Origin: Pseudodesulfovibrio hydrargyri | Lineage (GTDB): Bacteria; Desulfobacterota; Desulfovibrionia; Desulfovibrionales; Desulfovibrionaceae | Assembly: GCF_001874525.1 (NCBI RefSeq) | Contig: NZ_LKAQ01000004.1 | Coordinates: forward strand, 2,632,730 to 2,696,729 | DNA: 64,000 nt | Direction: 5' to 3' | Shown here: piece by piece, positions 46,957 to 54,566 of the stretch | How positions within the stretch are numbered: position 1 is the first letter of the stretch | Layout: every line of letters starts with the position of its first letter | Notes under the pieces: generated by a model | What the model saw: only the letters and a program-made list of their open reading frames with translations | What the model was told of the DNA's origin: nothing | Database searches by the model: none | Translations under genes and position numbers: made by a program

Positions 46957-49637
46957 GCCAACGTAAAATCGTCACCACCTGCACCCGCGACTGTCCCAAC
47001 TCCTGCGGGCTCATAGCCACGGTCGAGGACGGGCGGCTGGTCAAGCTCTCGGGCGACCCGGCCCATCCCCTGACCGGCGGCGTGGCCTGCCACAAGACCG
47101 CCAAGTACATCAAGCGCGTGTACAGCGCCGAGCGGATCACCCATCCCCTGCGCAAGGTGGACGGGCGGTGGCGGCGGGCGACCTGGGACGAGGTCCTGGA
47201 TCTGGTGGCCGACAAGCTCAAGTCCGTGGTGGCCGAGTCCGGCCCCGAGGCGGTCCTGTACTATCAGGGGTACGGCGAGCGCACGGCGTTGAAGCTCCTG
47301 AACAAGTATTTCTTCAACCTGCTCGGCGGGGCCACGACCATGCGCGGCTCCTTGTGCGGCGGGGCGGGGCAGGGTGCCCAGAACCTCGATTTCGGCGAGC
47401 GCGTGTCCCACGACCCGCTGGATCACTTCAACTCAAAATCCATGATCCTGTGGGCGCGCAACCCGGTCTCCACCAACATCTCCCTGGTCAAGATCGCCAA
47501 GGACATAAAGAAGCGCGGCGGCCGCGTGGTGGTCATCGACCCGGCGCGCAGCATGTCCGTGAACATCGCCACCCACCATGTGCGGCCCAAGCCCGGGCGC
47601 GACGGTTGCCTGGCCATGGCCGCGGCCAAGCTCATCCTCGAGGCCGGGGCCGAGGACCGCGATTTCATCGAGAACCGGGCCGAGGGCTGGGCCGAATACA
47701 AGGCGATCCTGGATTCCTTTTCCGTGCCCGAACTCTGCGCCCTGGCCGGGGTTCCGGTCACGGACGCCGAACTGTTGGCCGACACGCTCATGAATCAGTT
47801 CCCGACCTCCATCCTGCTCGGCTGGGGGCTGCACCGCCACGAGTACGCCCACTACGCCATCCGGCCCATCGACGCCCTGGGCGGCATCGCGGGCATCCTC
47901 GGGGTCTCCGGCGGCGGGGTCAGCCAGGGGTTCGAGGAATACGGCCCCTACGACCAGGCCTGGTGGGGCGACCATCTGCACCCGGATCACCGGACCCTGC
48001 TCATCCCCAGGGTGGGCGAGGAAATCCTGAGCGCCCGCGACCCGGAGATCCGCATGATCGTGGTCACGGCGGGCAACCCGGTGTGCATGGCCCCCAACGC
48101 GGACAGGATCCTCCAGGGGTTCAACAAGGCCGAGATGGTCGTCTATTCCGGCCATTTCATGGACGACACCGCCGAGTTGGCCGACATATTTCTGCCCGCC
48201 ACCACCTTTCTTGAGGAAGACGACCTCATGGCAAGCTACGGCCACAACTTCGTGGGTCCGGTCAATCGGGCCATTGAGCCGGTGGGCGAGACCAAATCCG
48301 AATTCCAGATGTTCCAGGAGTTGGCCGCGCGGTTCCCGTTCGCCCTGCAGTACCAGCGGTCTGCGGACGACTGGCTGCGGATCATCTGCACGCCGCTCTG
48401 GGACCAGGGCACGGACCTCGAGAGCGTGCGCAAGGGCCCGTTCCGCCTGGAAGCGCCCATGGTGCCTTATGCGGACGGCGTGTTCCCCACCGAGTCCGGC
48501 AGGTTCCGGTTCATGACCGAGTTCGACCCGGCCGCGCTCCAGCGTGAGGACCCGGAATATCCCTACAAGCTCCTGACCATCGCGCCCCACGGCTACATCT
48601 GCTCCGAGCGCACCCTGGCCGAACACGACGCCCTGCCCACGGTCGTCCTGAACACGGCCGAGGCCCACAGGGGGGGGGTGCTCGACGGCGGCCACGTGGT
48701 CGTGCGCAGCCCCTACGGCAGGCTCATGGCCCTGCTCAAGGTGGACGAGGCCATGCGCAGCGACGTGCTCATCACCGAGCGCGGCGGATGGAACAAGGCG
48801 GGCCACGGGTTCAACCTCCTGACCAGGGACATCCCGTCCATCGTCGGCCAGGGCACTCCATTCTACGAGACGAGGGTCACGGTGGAGCCGTGCCCGCAGG
48901 ACGGGATCATCGGCTCCAGGGTTCTGGTGGTTCAAAATTCCTCCCAGTCGCCCGGCGGCAACTTCACCAAGGAACTGGCCCGGCAGGGCTGCCTGTTGAC
49001 CGCGATCCTGCCTACGCAAGGGGATCCGATCCCGGAGAACGCCGACGGCTATGACCGTCTTGTGGTCCTGGGCGGCCCGCAGCACGCCTTCGACGACCAG
49101 GCCTCGCCCCATTTCCCGGCATTGATGCGGCTCATGCGCGAGTTCGACAGGACGGGCAAGCCGGTGGCGGGCATCTGTCTCGGCTGCCAGCTTTTGGCGC
49201 GGGCCCACGGGGGCGCGGTCTGGACTCTGCCCGAACTGGAGTTCGGCTTTGTCCGCCACGCCCTGACCGGGGCGGGCGAACAGGACCCGGTCCTGGGCCA
49301 GGCCGGGCCGGTACCGCCGCTCATGGAGTTCCATGAGGACTCCTTCGATCTGCCCGAAGGAGCCGAACTGCTTGTGCGTGGAGACTCCTGCGCCAACCAG
49401 TGCTTCAAGGTCGGCAAGGCGTCCTACGGGTTCCAGTTCCATCTGGAAATGGATTCCCTGACCGCCGACGAATGGTTCGACGAGTTCCAGCGCGGCGATA
49501 TCGACACCTACGCCCAATACCGCTCCCAGTTCACCGACGAATTCTTCGCAGACACCCGCAGCCGGTTTCCTCTGCTCATCCAGCAGTCCGCCGACTTCTG
49601 CCGCAACGTGGCCAAAAACTGGCTGCGGCTCAAGTAG
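46953..49637 (+). CDS. Molybdopterin oxidoreductase fused to a class I glutamine amidotransferase domain
   Basis: An 894-residue two-part enzyme with no signal peptide. Residues 1-640 follow the DMSO-reductase family: an N-terminal [4Fe-4S] site (Cys10, 14, 18, 46), a possible Mo/W ligand Cys135 in RGSLCGG, RGGRVVVIDPA, and a C-terminal substrate/cofactor domain with LNTAEAHRGGVL. Residues 655-894 form a class I GATase domain with the nucleophile elbow GICLGCQ (Cys742) and the His830/Glu832 pair in FQFHLEM, so all three triad residues are present. I know of no standard enzyme with this architecture. The GATase part resembles the gamma-glutamyl hydrolase PuuD or AtdA2-type partners of amine ligases. 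It starts by ATGA overlap with the radical SAM gene and ends the operon. Confidence 0.87.
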   Translation: MSQRKIVTTCTRDCPNSCGLIATVEDGRLVKLSGDPAHPLTGGVACHKTAKYIKRVYSAERITHPLRKVDGRWRRATWDEVLDLVADKLKSVVAESGPEAVLYYQGYGERTALKLLNKYFFNLLGGATTMRGSLCGGAGQGAQNLDFGERVSHDPLDHFNSKSMILWARNPVSTNISLVKIAKDIKKRGGRVVVIDPARSMSVNIATHHVRPKPGRDGCLAMAAAKLILEAGAEDRDFIENRAEGWAEYKAILDSFSVPELCALAGVPVTDAELLADTLMNQFPTSILLGWGLHRHEYAHYAIRPIDALGGIAGILGVSGGGVSQGFEEYGPYDQAWWGDHLHPDHRTLLIPRVGEEILSARDPEIRMIVVTAGNPVCMAPNADRILQGFNKAEMVVYSGHFMDDTAELADIFLPATTFLEEDDLMASYGHNFVGPVNRAIEPVGETKSEFQMFQELAARFPFALQYQRSADDWLRIICTPLWDQGTDLESVRKGPFRLEAPMVPYADGVFPTESGRFRFMTEFDPAALQREDPEYPYKLLTIAPHGYICSERTLAEHDALPTVVLNTAEAHRGGVLDGGHVVVRSPYGRLMALLKVDEAMRSDVLITERGGWNKAGHGFNLLTRDIPSIVGQGTPFYETRVTVEPCPQDGIIGSRVLVVQNSSQSPGGNFTKELARQGCLLTAILPTQGDPIPENADGYDRLVVLGGPQHAFDDQASPHFPALMRLMREFDRTGKPVAGICLGCQLLARAHGGAVWTLPELEFGFVRHALTGAGEQDPVLGQAGPVPPLMEFHEDSFDLPEGAELLVRGDSCANQCFKVGKASYGFQFHLEMDSLTADEWFDEFQRGDIDTYAQYRSQFTDEFFADTRSRFPLLIQQSADFCRNVAKNWLRLK

Positions 49638-49650
49638 CCGATTGAGGAAC

Positions 49651-49704
49651 GGGGAAGGGGAGAGGGAAACCCTTTGAGAAAAGGGTTTCCCTCTCCCCTT
49701 CCCC
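49651..49704. repeat. 24-bp perfect inverted repeat after the molybdoenzyme operon
   Basis: Two exactly complementary 24-base arms (49651-49674 and 49681-49704) surround the loop TGAGAA. The left arm is almost pure purine except for an internal CCCTT. No T-run follows directly. It could end transcription by a very stable hairpin or be a genome-wide intergenic repeat. Confidence 0.7.
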
Positions 49705-50040
49705 CGAACCCCCCATCCCCTCTCCCTTCCTAAACTTTTTGTAGACGCATACGCGTGGGGGGTGGGTTGAGTTTAACTGTGCCGCATGCCAGCCGGGTGG
49801 CTAAGATCGGCATGACGTTGTGGAAAGAGGCTCATCCTGTCGCGTCCGCACGGTTCCGCGAAGCGGCGACAAAAAGTTCTGGAGATTCTTAAGAACCTCT
49901 TGGAAGAGGTTCTTAAGCCGTCGGAGACGCCTGGCCGGCGAGGCCTCCGCCGGAGGCATTCACTTCCCCGCAAAAAAGAAGCCCCGCCTCCCGGTGAGGG
50001 GAGGGCGGGGCTTTTTTGTCGAGGCGTTATCTCCGAGCCG
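49705..50040. other. Intergenic region with palindromes and a bidirectional terminator
   Basis: No credible gene. Two structures are clear. CTTAAGAACCTCTT-GG-AAGAGGTTCTTAAG (49888-49917) is a 14-bp-arm palindrome. AAGCCCCGCC/GGCGGGGCTT (49979-50013) has A-rich and T-rich flanks that make it a terminator in both directions, ending the small minus-strand gene that follows. Confidence 0.65.
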
Positions 50041-50325
50041 TCAGATGATGGTGTTGATGACCGAGCCCTTGGCGTAGGGGCCGAGGACATCGGTCTGGAA
50101 GTTGTAGCTTTGGGCCAGGCCGGCCTTGTCGGCCGTCGAGGTCCCGGGGTTCATGTAATCCAGGGTTTTTGATACGAGCGACGCTTCGGCGGAAACCTTG
50201 TCCACCGGCGCGAGGCTCGGGCCGCTGTCGTTCATGTAGTCCAGGGTCTCGGAAACCACGGCCGCACCGAACGTCTGCTGATCGAACGGCGAGTAGCTCC
50301 CGAAGCCGCCGATTGCCATGGTCAT
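50041..50325 (-). CDS. Small repeat-containing hypothetical protein
   Basis: A 94-residue protein without signal peptide or membrane segment. It contains two similar units, VVSETLDYMNDSGPS and LVSKTLDYMNPGTS, about 30 residues apart, each followed by Ala-rich sequence. The ATG at 50325 has AGGAGG six bases upstream and a terminator follows the gene, so it is likely expressed. Composition (Ser, Ala, Gly, Asp, Asn) is typical of small secreted or surface-associated proteins lacking Sec signals. I recognise no family. Confidence 0.6.
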   Translation of the reverse strand: MTMAIGGFGSYSPFDQQTFGAAVVSETLDYMNDSGPSLAPVDKVSAEASLVSKTLDYMNPGTSTADKAGLAQSYNFQTDVLGPYAKGSVINTII

Positions 50326-50462
50326 AAGCACCCTCCTGCCGTCAGGGCGGAAATAACGCCTATCCGCCTTTTCGGCATTTTCCCGCATATCTTTAGAGGA
50401 AAGGCGGAAAAAATATAGCCAATGAATACAAATGGGTGTATGGAAAGAGTGGGGGAAGGCCC

Positions 50463-50651
50463 ATGAACATCGATTATATCTGGCTCATAGTCGCCTTGGC
50501 GATCACCGCCGTCATCGGCGTGGTGCTGCACCGCTGGCAGCGGCCCGTGCTGCCCCGGCTCTATGTCTGGATCACCTTGGCCGGGACACTGTTCGCCACG
50601 TACTACATCCTCAACGTGCTGTTCGGCACCGGCAGGACGGGCTGGCCATGA
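50463..50651 (+). CDS. Small two-pass membrane protein
   Basis: A 62-residue protein made almost entirely of two hydrophobic helices (about 5-22 and 35-53) joined by a basic loop (HRWQRPVLPR). GGGGAAGG precedes the ATG. Its stop overlaps another short frame (ATGA). No function is suggested by sequence. It is short enough that chance cannot be excluded, but the ribosome site and membrane pattern favour a real gene. Confidence 0.5.
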   Translation: MNIDYIWLIVALAITAVIGVVLHRWQRPVLPRLYVWITLAGTLFATYYILNVLFGTGRTGWP

Positions 50652-50685
50652 TGCGGCCCGGAGGGATGCGGCGGATAAGACGTTG

Positions 50686-50829
50686 ATGCTGGTTGTGTTA
50701 GCGGCGGGCGTGGTGGCCGGTCCGGCCATCTGAAGGCTCCGGTCGCGCTGCGTGCCGTGAGTGCTGACGTGCGCGGCCATCGGCGCGGGCAGCGCCCTGT
50801 TCCAGCTTCTCGAGTATCTGCTCAGCTAG
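50686..50829 (+). pseudogene. Possible remnant of a small membrane protein, interrupted by two TGA codons
   Basis: From the ATG at 50686 the frame reads a hydrophobic helix (MLVVLAAGVVAGPAI), TGA, a short basic stretch (RLRSRCVP), TGA, a second helix (VLTCAAIGAGSALFQLLEYLLS) and TAG. If both TGA were tryptophan codons it would be an ordinary two-helix protein. It may be a decayed gene or chance; no supporting selenocysteine element was identified. Confidence 0.25.
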
Positions 50830-51632
50830 GCCTTTTCCCAGTCCTTGACCTCGTCCCACAGGCCATTCATCTCGTCCAACCCCAGATCGGTCAGCTCAAT
50901 GCCGCGCATCTCGGCCAGTTCCTCCATCTTGGCGAACCGGGTCAGGAATTTCTGGTTGGCGAAGTCGAGCGCCGCATTGGCCTTGATGCCCTTGCGCCTG
51001 CCCAGCTCCACCAGGGTGAAGAGGTAGTCGCCGAATTCCCGCTCCGAGTTCTCGGCGTGGCCTGCGGCCATGGCCTCCTGCCATTCTTTCCATTCCGTCT
51101 TGAGATGGGCCTCCACGTCCCGGTCCGATTCCCAGGTGAACCCGTTGCGGGCGGCCTTGGAATTGATGCGGTACGCCTTGAGCATGGGCGGCAACCCCGA
51201 GGGCAGGGAGTCGAAGACCCGTTTGCGGCCGGTGCCCTTGTTTTCCTCGCGCTTGGTTTTTTCCCAGTTGTCCCACAGCTCTGTGATGTTGTCGAAGTGC
51301 TTGTCCCCGAACACGTGCGGGTGGCGGCGGATCATCTTGGCCGCGCTGTAGTTGATGGAGTCGGCCAGGGTGTGTGAGCCGTCGCGCTCATATAGGGTGG
51401 CCATGAACAGGAGGATGAACATGACGTCGCCCAACTCCTCCATGGCCTCGCGGGCGTCGCCCGAGCGGATGCCCTCGATCAGCTCGAAGGCCTCCTCGGC
51501 CAGGTAGTCGCACAGGCTCAGCGGGGTCTGTTCCTGATCCCAGGGGCAGCCGTCCGGCGCGATCAGGGCGTCGATGACATCGAGCAGCTCGCGCATGGCC
51601 AGGGCCGGGGCGTCGTGTTTCGTTTCGCTCAT
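50826..51632 (-). CDS. mazG: MazG nucleoside triphosphate pyrophosphohydrolase
   Basis: A 268-residue cytoplasmic enzyme that hydrolyses NTPs to NMP and pyrophosphate, clearing aberrant nucleotides. The first MazG domain shows CPWDQEQTPLSLCDYLAEEAFELIEGI followed by EELGDVMFILLF, which supply the metal-binding Glu/Asp residues. A second, weaker repeat lies in the C-terminal half (FTWESDRDVEAHLKTEWKEW, EREFGDYLFTLVELGR). Length matches E. coli MazG (about 263). AAGGAGA precedes the ATG at 51632. Confidence 0.95.
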   Translation of the reverse strand: MSETKHDAPALAMRELLDVIDALIAPDGCPWDQEQTPLSLCDYLAEEAFELIEGIRSGDAREAMEELGDVMFILLFMATLYERDGSHTLADSINYSAAKMIRRHPHVFGDKHFDNITELWDNWEKTKREENKGTGRKRVFDSLPSGLPPMLKAYRINSKAARNGFTWESDRDVEAHLKTEWKEWQEAMAAGHAENSEREFGDYLFTLVELGRRKGIKANAALDFANQKFLTRFAKMEELAEMRGIELTDLGLDEMNGLWDEVKDWEKA

Positions 51633-51678
51633 GGCGAATCTCCTTCGGGAAAGGGAAAGCGGGTTGTGAAAACGGGGA

Positions 51679-52200
51679 TTATTCGGCGCTGTCCTTCTCA
51701 CGGATGCCCAGCGCGTTCTTGGCCGAGTCCAGGGCCTCGGGCAGGTCGACGAATTCGCCCATCTTGTCCACCATGTGCTGCGCCCTGGGGGCGATGTATG
51801 ACTCCGCGAGGATGTCGGACTTGGGAGCGAAGGTTTGGAGGAACATCAGTCCCACCAGGCAGATGAGCACGCCTTCGAGCAGGCCGAAGAGGCCGCCCAG
51901 GGAGCGGTCGATCCAGCCGAGCAGGGATATCTCCAGCACACTGCGGATCAGCTTGGTCACCGCCCAGACGACCACCAGGGTGCCGATGAAGATCAGCGAA
52001 TAGGACAGGGCGCTGACCGTGATGTCGCTGGAAATGTACATTTTGAGGTGCGGGGCCAGGGCTTCGTCGAAGTGGGAGGCCAGGAAAATGGCCAGGACCA
52101 CGGCAATGAGCGACAGGACTTCCTGCACCAGGCCGCGGAAGAATCCGCGCAGGATGAAGAGGGCGACGATGCAGATGAGAATGATATCCAGAAAATTCAT
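51679..52200 (-). CDS. cvpA: CvpA-family inner membrane protein
   Basis: A 173-residue protein with four hydrophobic segments starting right after the N-terminus (FLDIILICIVALFILRGFFRGLVQEVLSL). The family-typical order RGFFRGLVQE, then SYSLIFIGTLVVVW and LLGWIDRSLGGLFGLLEGVLI, is clear. CvpA homologues are linked to colicin V production and envelope homeostasis; the biochemical role is not settled. The ATG at 52200 is chosen because the family N-terminus begins there; the ribosome site is weak. It is followed by mazG after 46 bases. Confidence 0.88.
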   Translation of the reverse strand: MNFLDIILICIVALFILRGFFRGLVQEVLSLIAVVLAIFLASHFDEALAPHLKMYISSDITVSALSYSLIFIGTLVVVWAVTKLIRSVLEISLLGWIDRSLGGLFGLLEGVLICLVGLMFLQTFAPKSDILAESYIAPRAQHMVDKMGEFVDLPEALDSAKNALGIREKDSAE

Positions 52201-52391
52201 ATAAATGCACCCATAGTCGGCTGAGGTGAACTTCCTCACAGAGCCCTAGCAAACTGAGCCCGAAATGTGAACCGGATTCGAGGTATATTTTTGTAATAGC
52301 CGGTATGGCGAATTCCTGACCGGGGTTGTGTCTCTTGCTGAACTCGGCTACATGAACACCAGTCGCCTGTCTTTTTTTCAAGGAGTCGTGA

Positions 52392-52961
52392 ATGCAGGTC
52401 CATGAGACGGAATTCCCCGGTCTGTTTGTCCTGGTTCCCAAGGTATTTCAGGATGAACGGGGCTTTTTCCTGGAAAGCTACAACGCCGAACATTTCCGGG
52501 AGATCGGCATCGACTGCGGGTTCGTCCAGGACAATCACGCCTATTCCAGGGACGTCGGCGTGCTGCGCGGTTTTCATTTCCAGGTGCCGCCCGTGGCCCA
52601 GGCCAAGCTGGTCTGGGTGACGCGGGGCGCGGTCCTGGACGTGGTCGTGGACCTGCGCAGGGGGTCGCCCACCTACGGGCAGGCCGAGCACGTCATCCTC
52701 AGCGCCGCCAACTTCAAGCGCATGTTCATTCCCAAGGGGTTCGGCCATGCGTACGTGACCATCATGCCGGACACGGAGTTCCAGTACAAGGTGGACGCGC
52801 CGTATTCGCCGGGCCACGAGGGCGGCCTCGCCTGGGACGACCCGGATATCGGCATGGACTGGCGGCCGGCCCTGCAGGGGCGGGAGCCGATCCTTTCGGA
52901 AAAGGACCGGCGGCAGCCCCGGCTGGCCGGTTTTGAATCCCCCTTTACCTTCGAGGACTGA
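52392..52961 (+). CDS. rfbC: dTDP-4-dehydrorhamnose 3,5-epimerase
   Basis: A 189-residue cytoplasmic epimerase in dTDP-L-rhamnose synthesis, used for lipopolysaccharide or exopolysaccharide. Cupin-fold hallmarks are visible: VFQDERGFFLESYN, FVQDNHAYSRDVGVLRGFHFQ with the catalytic His, VWVTRGAVLDVVVDLR, and FIPKGFGHAYVT. Length is standard. AAGGAGTCGTGA lies just upstream of the ATG. The manC gene starts 4 bases after the stop, so the two sugar-nucleotide genes are cotranscribed. The other rml genes are not in the window. Confidence 0.95.
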   Translation: MQVHETEFPGLFVLVPKVFQDERGFFLESYNAEHFREIGIDCGFVQDNHAYSRDVGVLRGFHFQVPPVAQAKLVWVTRGAVLDVVVDLRRGSPTYGQAEHVILSAANFKRMFIPKGFGHAYVTIMPDTEFQYKVDAPYSPGHEGGLAWDDPDIGMDWRPALQGREPILSEKDRRQPRLAGFESPFTFED

Positions 52962-52965
52962 GCGC

Positions 52966-54396
52966 ATGAGCCCAACCGATCCGGTCGTACCCCCGTTCGC
53001 CGGAGACTGCCACGCCATCATCCTGGCGGGCGGGTCCGGCACCCGCCTGTGGCCGCTCTCTCGAAACCTGCTGCCCAAGCAACTGCTGGTCCTGGGCGGC
53101 ACGTCCACCCTGTTGCAGCAGACCGTGGCCCGCGTGCTCGAGGTATTTCCGCCCGACCACGTCTGGGTGGTGACCAACGAGGAGCACGTCTTCGAGGTGC
53201 GCAAACAGGTGGCCGTCCTGGACAAGGTTCTGGAAGGGCAGGTTCTGGCCGAGCCGCTGGGCCGCAACACCCTGCCGGCCATCATGCTCGGCCTGGACAG
53301 GGTGGTGGAGGCCAATCCCAAGGCGCTGGCCGCCGTGTTTCCGTCCGACCACCTCGTCAGTGACGGCGGAGCCTGGGCCCGCGACCTGGCGCGCGCAACG
53401 GAGCTGGCCGCCCAGAAGCGGTTCGTGACCTTCGGCGTGCGCCCGGACAAGCCCGAGACCGGCTACGGGTACATCGCGCTGGGCGAGGACCTCGGGGAGA
53501 ACGCCTTTGCGGTGCGGGGGTTCGTGGAGAAACCCGATTTCCTGACCGCGGACCGGTTTCTTCGCGAGGGCACCCACCTATGGAACAGCGGCATGTTCCT
53601 GTTCTCGGCCAAGCATTTCCTGACCCAGGTGGCCCGCTGCGAGCCGGTCCTCTGGAACTGGTGGATGGGGCGCGACGAGGCCCCGCTGGTCCAGGGCTAC
53701 CGGGATATCCCGGACATTTCGGTGGACTACGGCGTGGTCGAGAAGATCGACAACATCGCGGTGGTCAAGGCCGGGTTCGAATGGGACGACCTGGGCAGCT
53801 GGGAGGCCATGTACCGGCTGGGCGACAAGGATGCGGACGGCAACGTGGTCCGGGGCGACGTCCTGGCCATGAACTGCGCGAACTGCCTGCTCATCAGCGA
53901 GGGCGGCAAGCTGGCCGTGTCCGGGCTCAAGGATACGATCATGGTCCAGACCCGGGACGCCACCCTGGCCTGTCCCAAGGACCGCGTGCAGACCGTGCGC
54001 GACGTGGTCGCGGCCCTCAAGGCCCAGGGCAGCCAATTGGTGGAGAGCCACACCACCGTTTACCGCCCGTGGGGCAACTACACGGTGCTGGAGGAGGGAC
54101 CGCAGTACAAGATCAAGCGCATCCAGGTCACTCCCGGCGCGCGCCTGAGCTCCCAAATGCACCATCACCGCAGCGAGCACTGGGTGGTGGTGGACGGCAC
54201 GGCCGAGGTGGAGGTCGACAACGAGCCGCGCATTCTGGTGGAAAACCAGTCCGTGGACATCCCCAAGGCCTCACAGCACCGCCTGGCCAATCCGGGCAAG
54301 GTCCCGCTGAACATCATCGAGATACAGAGCGGGCCGTATCTGGAGGAGGACGACATCGTCCGGTTCGACGATGTCTACGGCCGGGTGCGGAAATAG
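52966..54396 (+). CDS. manC: Mannose-1-phosphate guanylyltransferase / mannose-6-phosphate isomerase
   Basis: A 476-residue type II bifunctional enzyme providing GDP-mannose. The N-terminal nucleotidyltransferase domain has the pyrophosphorylase signature ILAGGSGTRLWPLSR, plus FVEKPD and WNSGMFLF. The C-terminal cupin isomerase domain has YRPWGNYTVL, KRIQVTPGARLSSQMHHHRSEHW and VDIPKASQHRLANPG. The ATG at 52966 is favoured because it abuts rfbC, and the upstream in-frame residues lie inside rfbC. GDP-mannose feeds surface polysaccharide synthesis. Confidence 0.95.
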   Translation: MSPTDPVVPPFAGDCHAIILAGGSGTRLWPLSRNLLPKQLLVLGGTSTLLQQTVARVLEVFPPDHVWVVTNEEHVFEVRKQVAVLDKVLEGQVLAEPLGRNTLPAIMLGLDRVVEANPKALAAVFPSDHLVSDGGAWARDLARATELAAQKRFVTFGVRPDKPETGYGYIALGEDLGENAFAVRGFVEKPDFLTADRFLREGTHLWNSGMFLFSAKHFLTQVARCEPVLWNWWMGRDEAPLVQGYRDIPDISVDYGVVEKIDNIAVVKAGFEWDDLGSWEAMYRLGDKDADGNVVRGDVLAMNCANCLLISEGGKLAVSGLKDTIMVQTRDATLACPKDRVQTVRDVVAALKAQGSQLVESHTTVYRPWGNYTVLEEGPQYKIKRIQVTPGARLSSQMHHHRSEHWVVVDGTAEVEVDNEPRILVENQSVDIPKASQHRLANPGKVPLNIIEIQSGPYLEEDDIVRFDDVYGRVRK

Positions 54397-54480
54397 GATT
54401 TCGGCTAATTGTTGCGGGTTATCAGTTGAAATGTCAGTGATTTTACCCATTCGAGAGATCGTGAAAATTTTCATATTGTC

Positions 54481-54528
54481 TTGACACCAAAACGATTGGT
54501 GCCTTATGGAAACGTAGTTCAATTGGTG
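54481..54528 (+). promoter_or_regulatory. Candidate qrc promoter/operator region
   Basis: TTGACA at 54481-54486 overlaps an inverted repeat CACCAA-N5-TTGGTG (54485-54501), and TTGGTG recurs at 54523-54528. This lies 40-85 bases upstream of qrcA. The -10 box is not clear. A repressor or activator acting on qrc could bind here. Confidence 0.45.
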
Positions 54529-54566
54529 TGATTTTCACATTAACTTTAGAGTGATGGGGCGAGGTT

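Noticed and set aside
47353..47360. Selenocysteine at the active site of the Mo-GATase enzyme
   Set aside because: The codon at the possible metal-ligand position is TGC (Cys135), not TGA.
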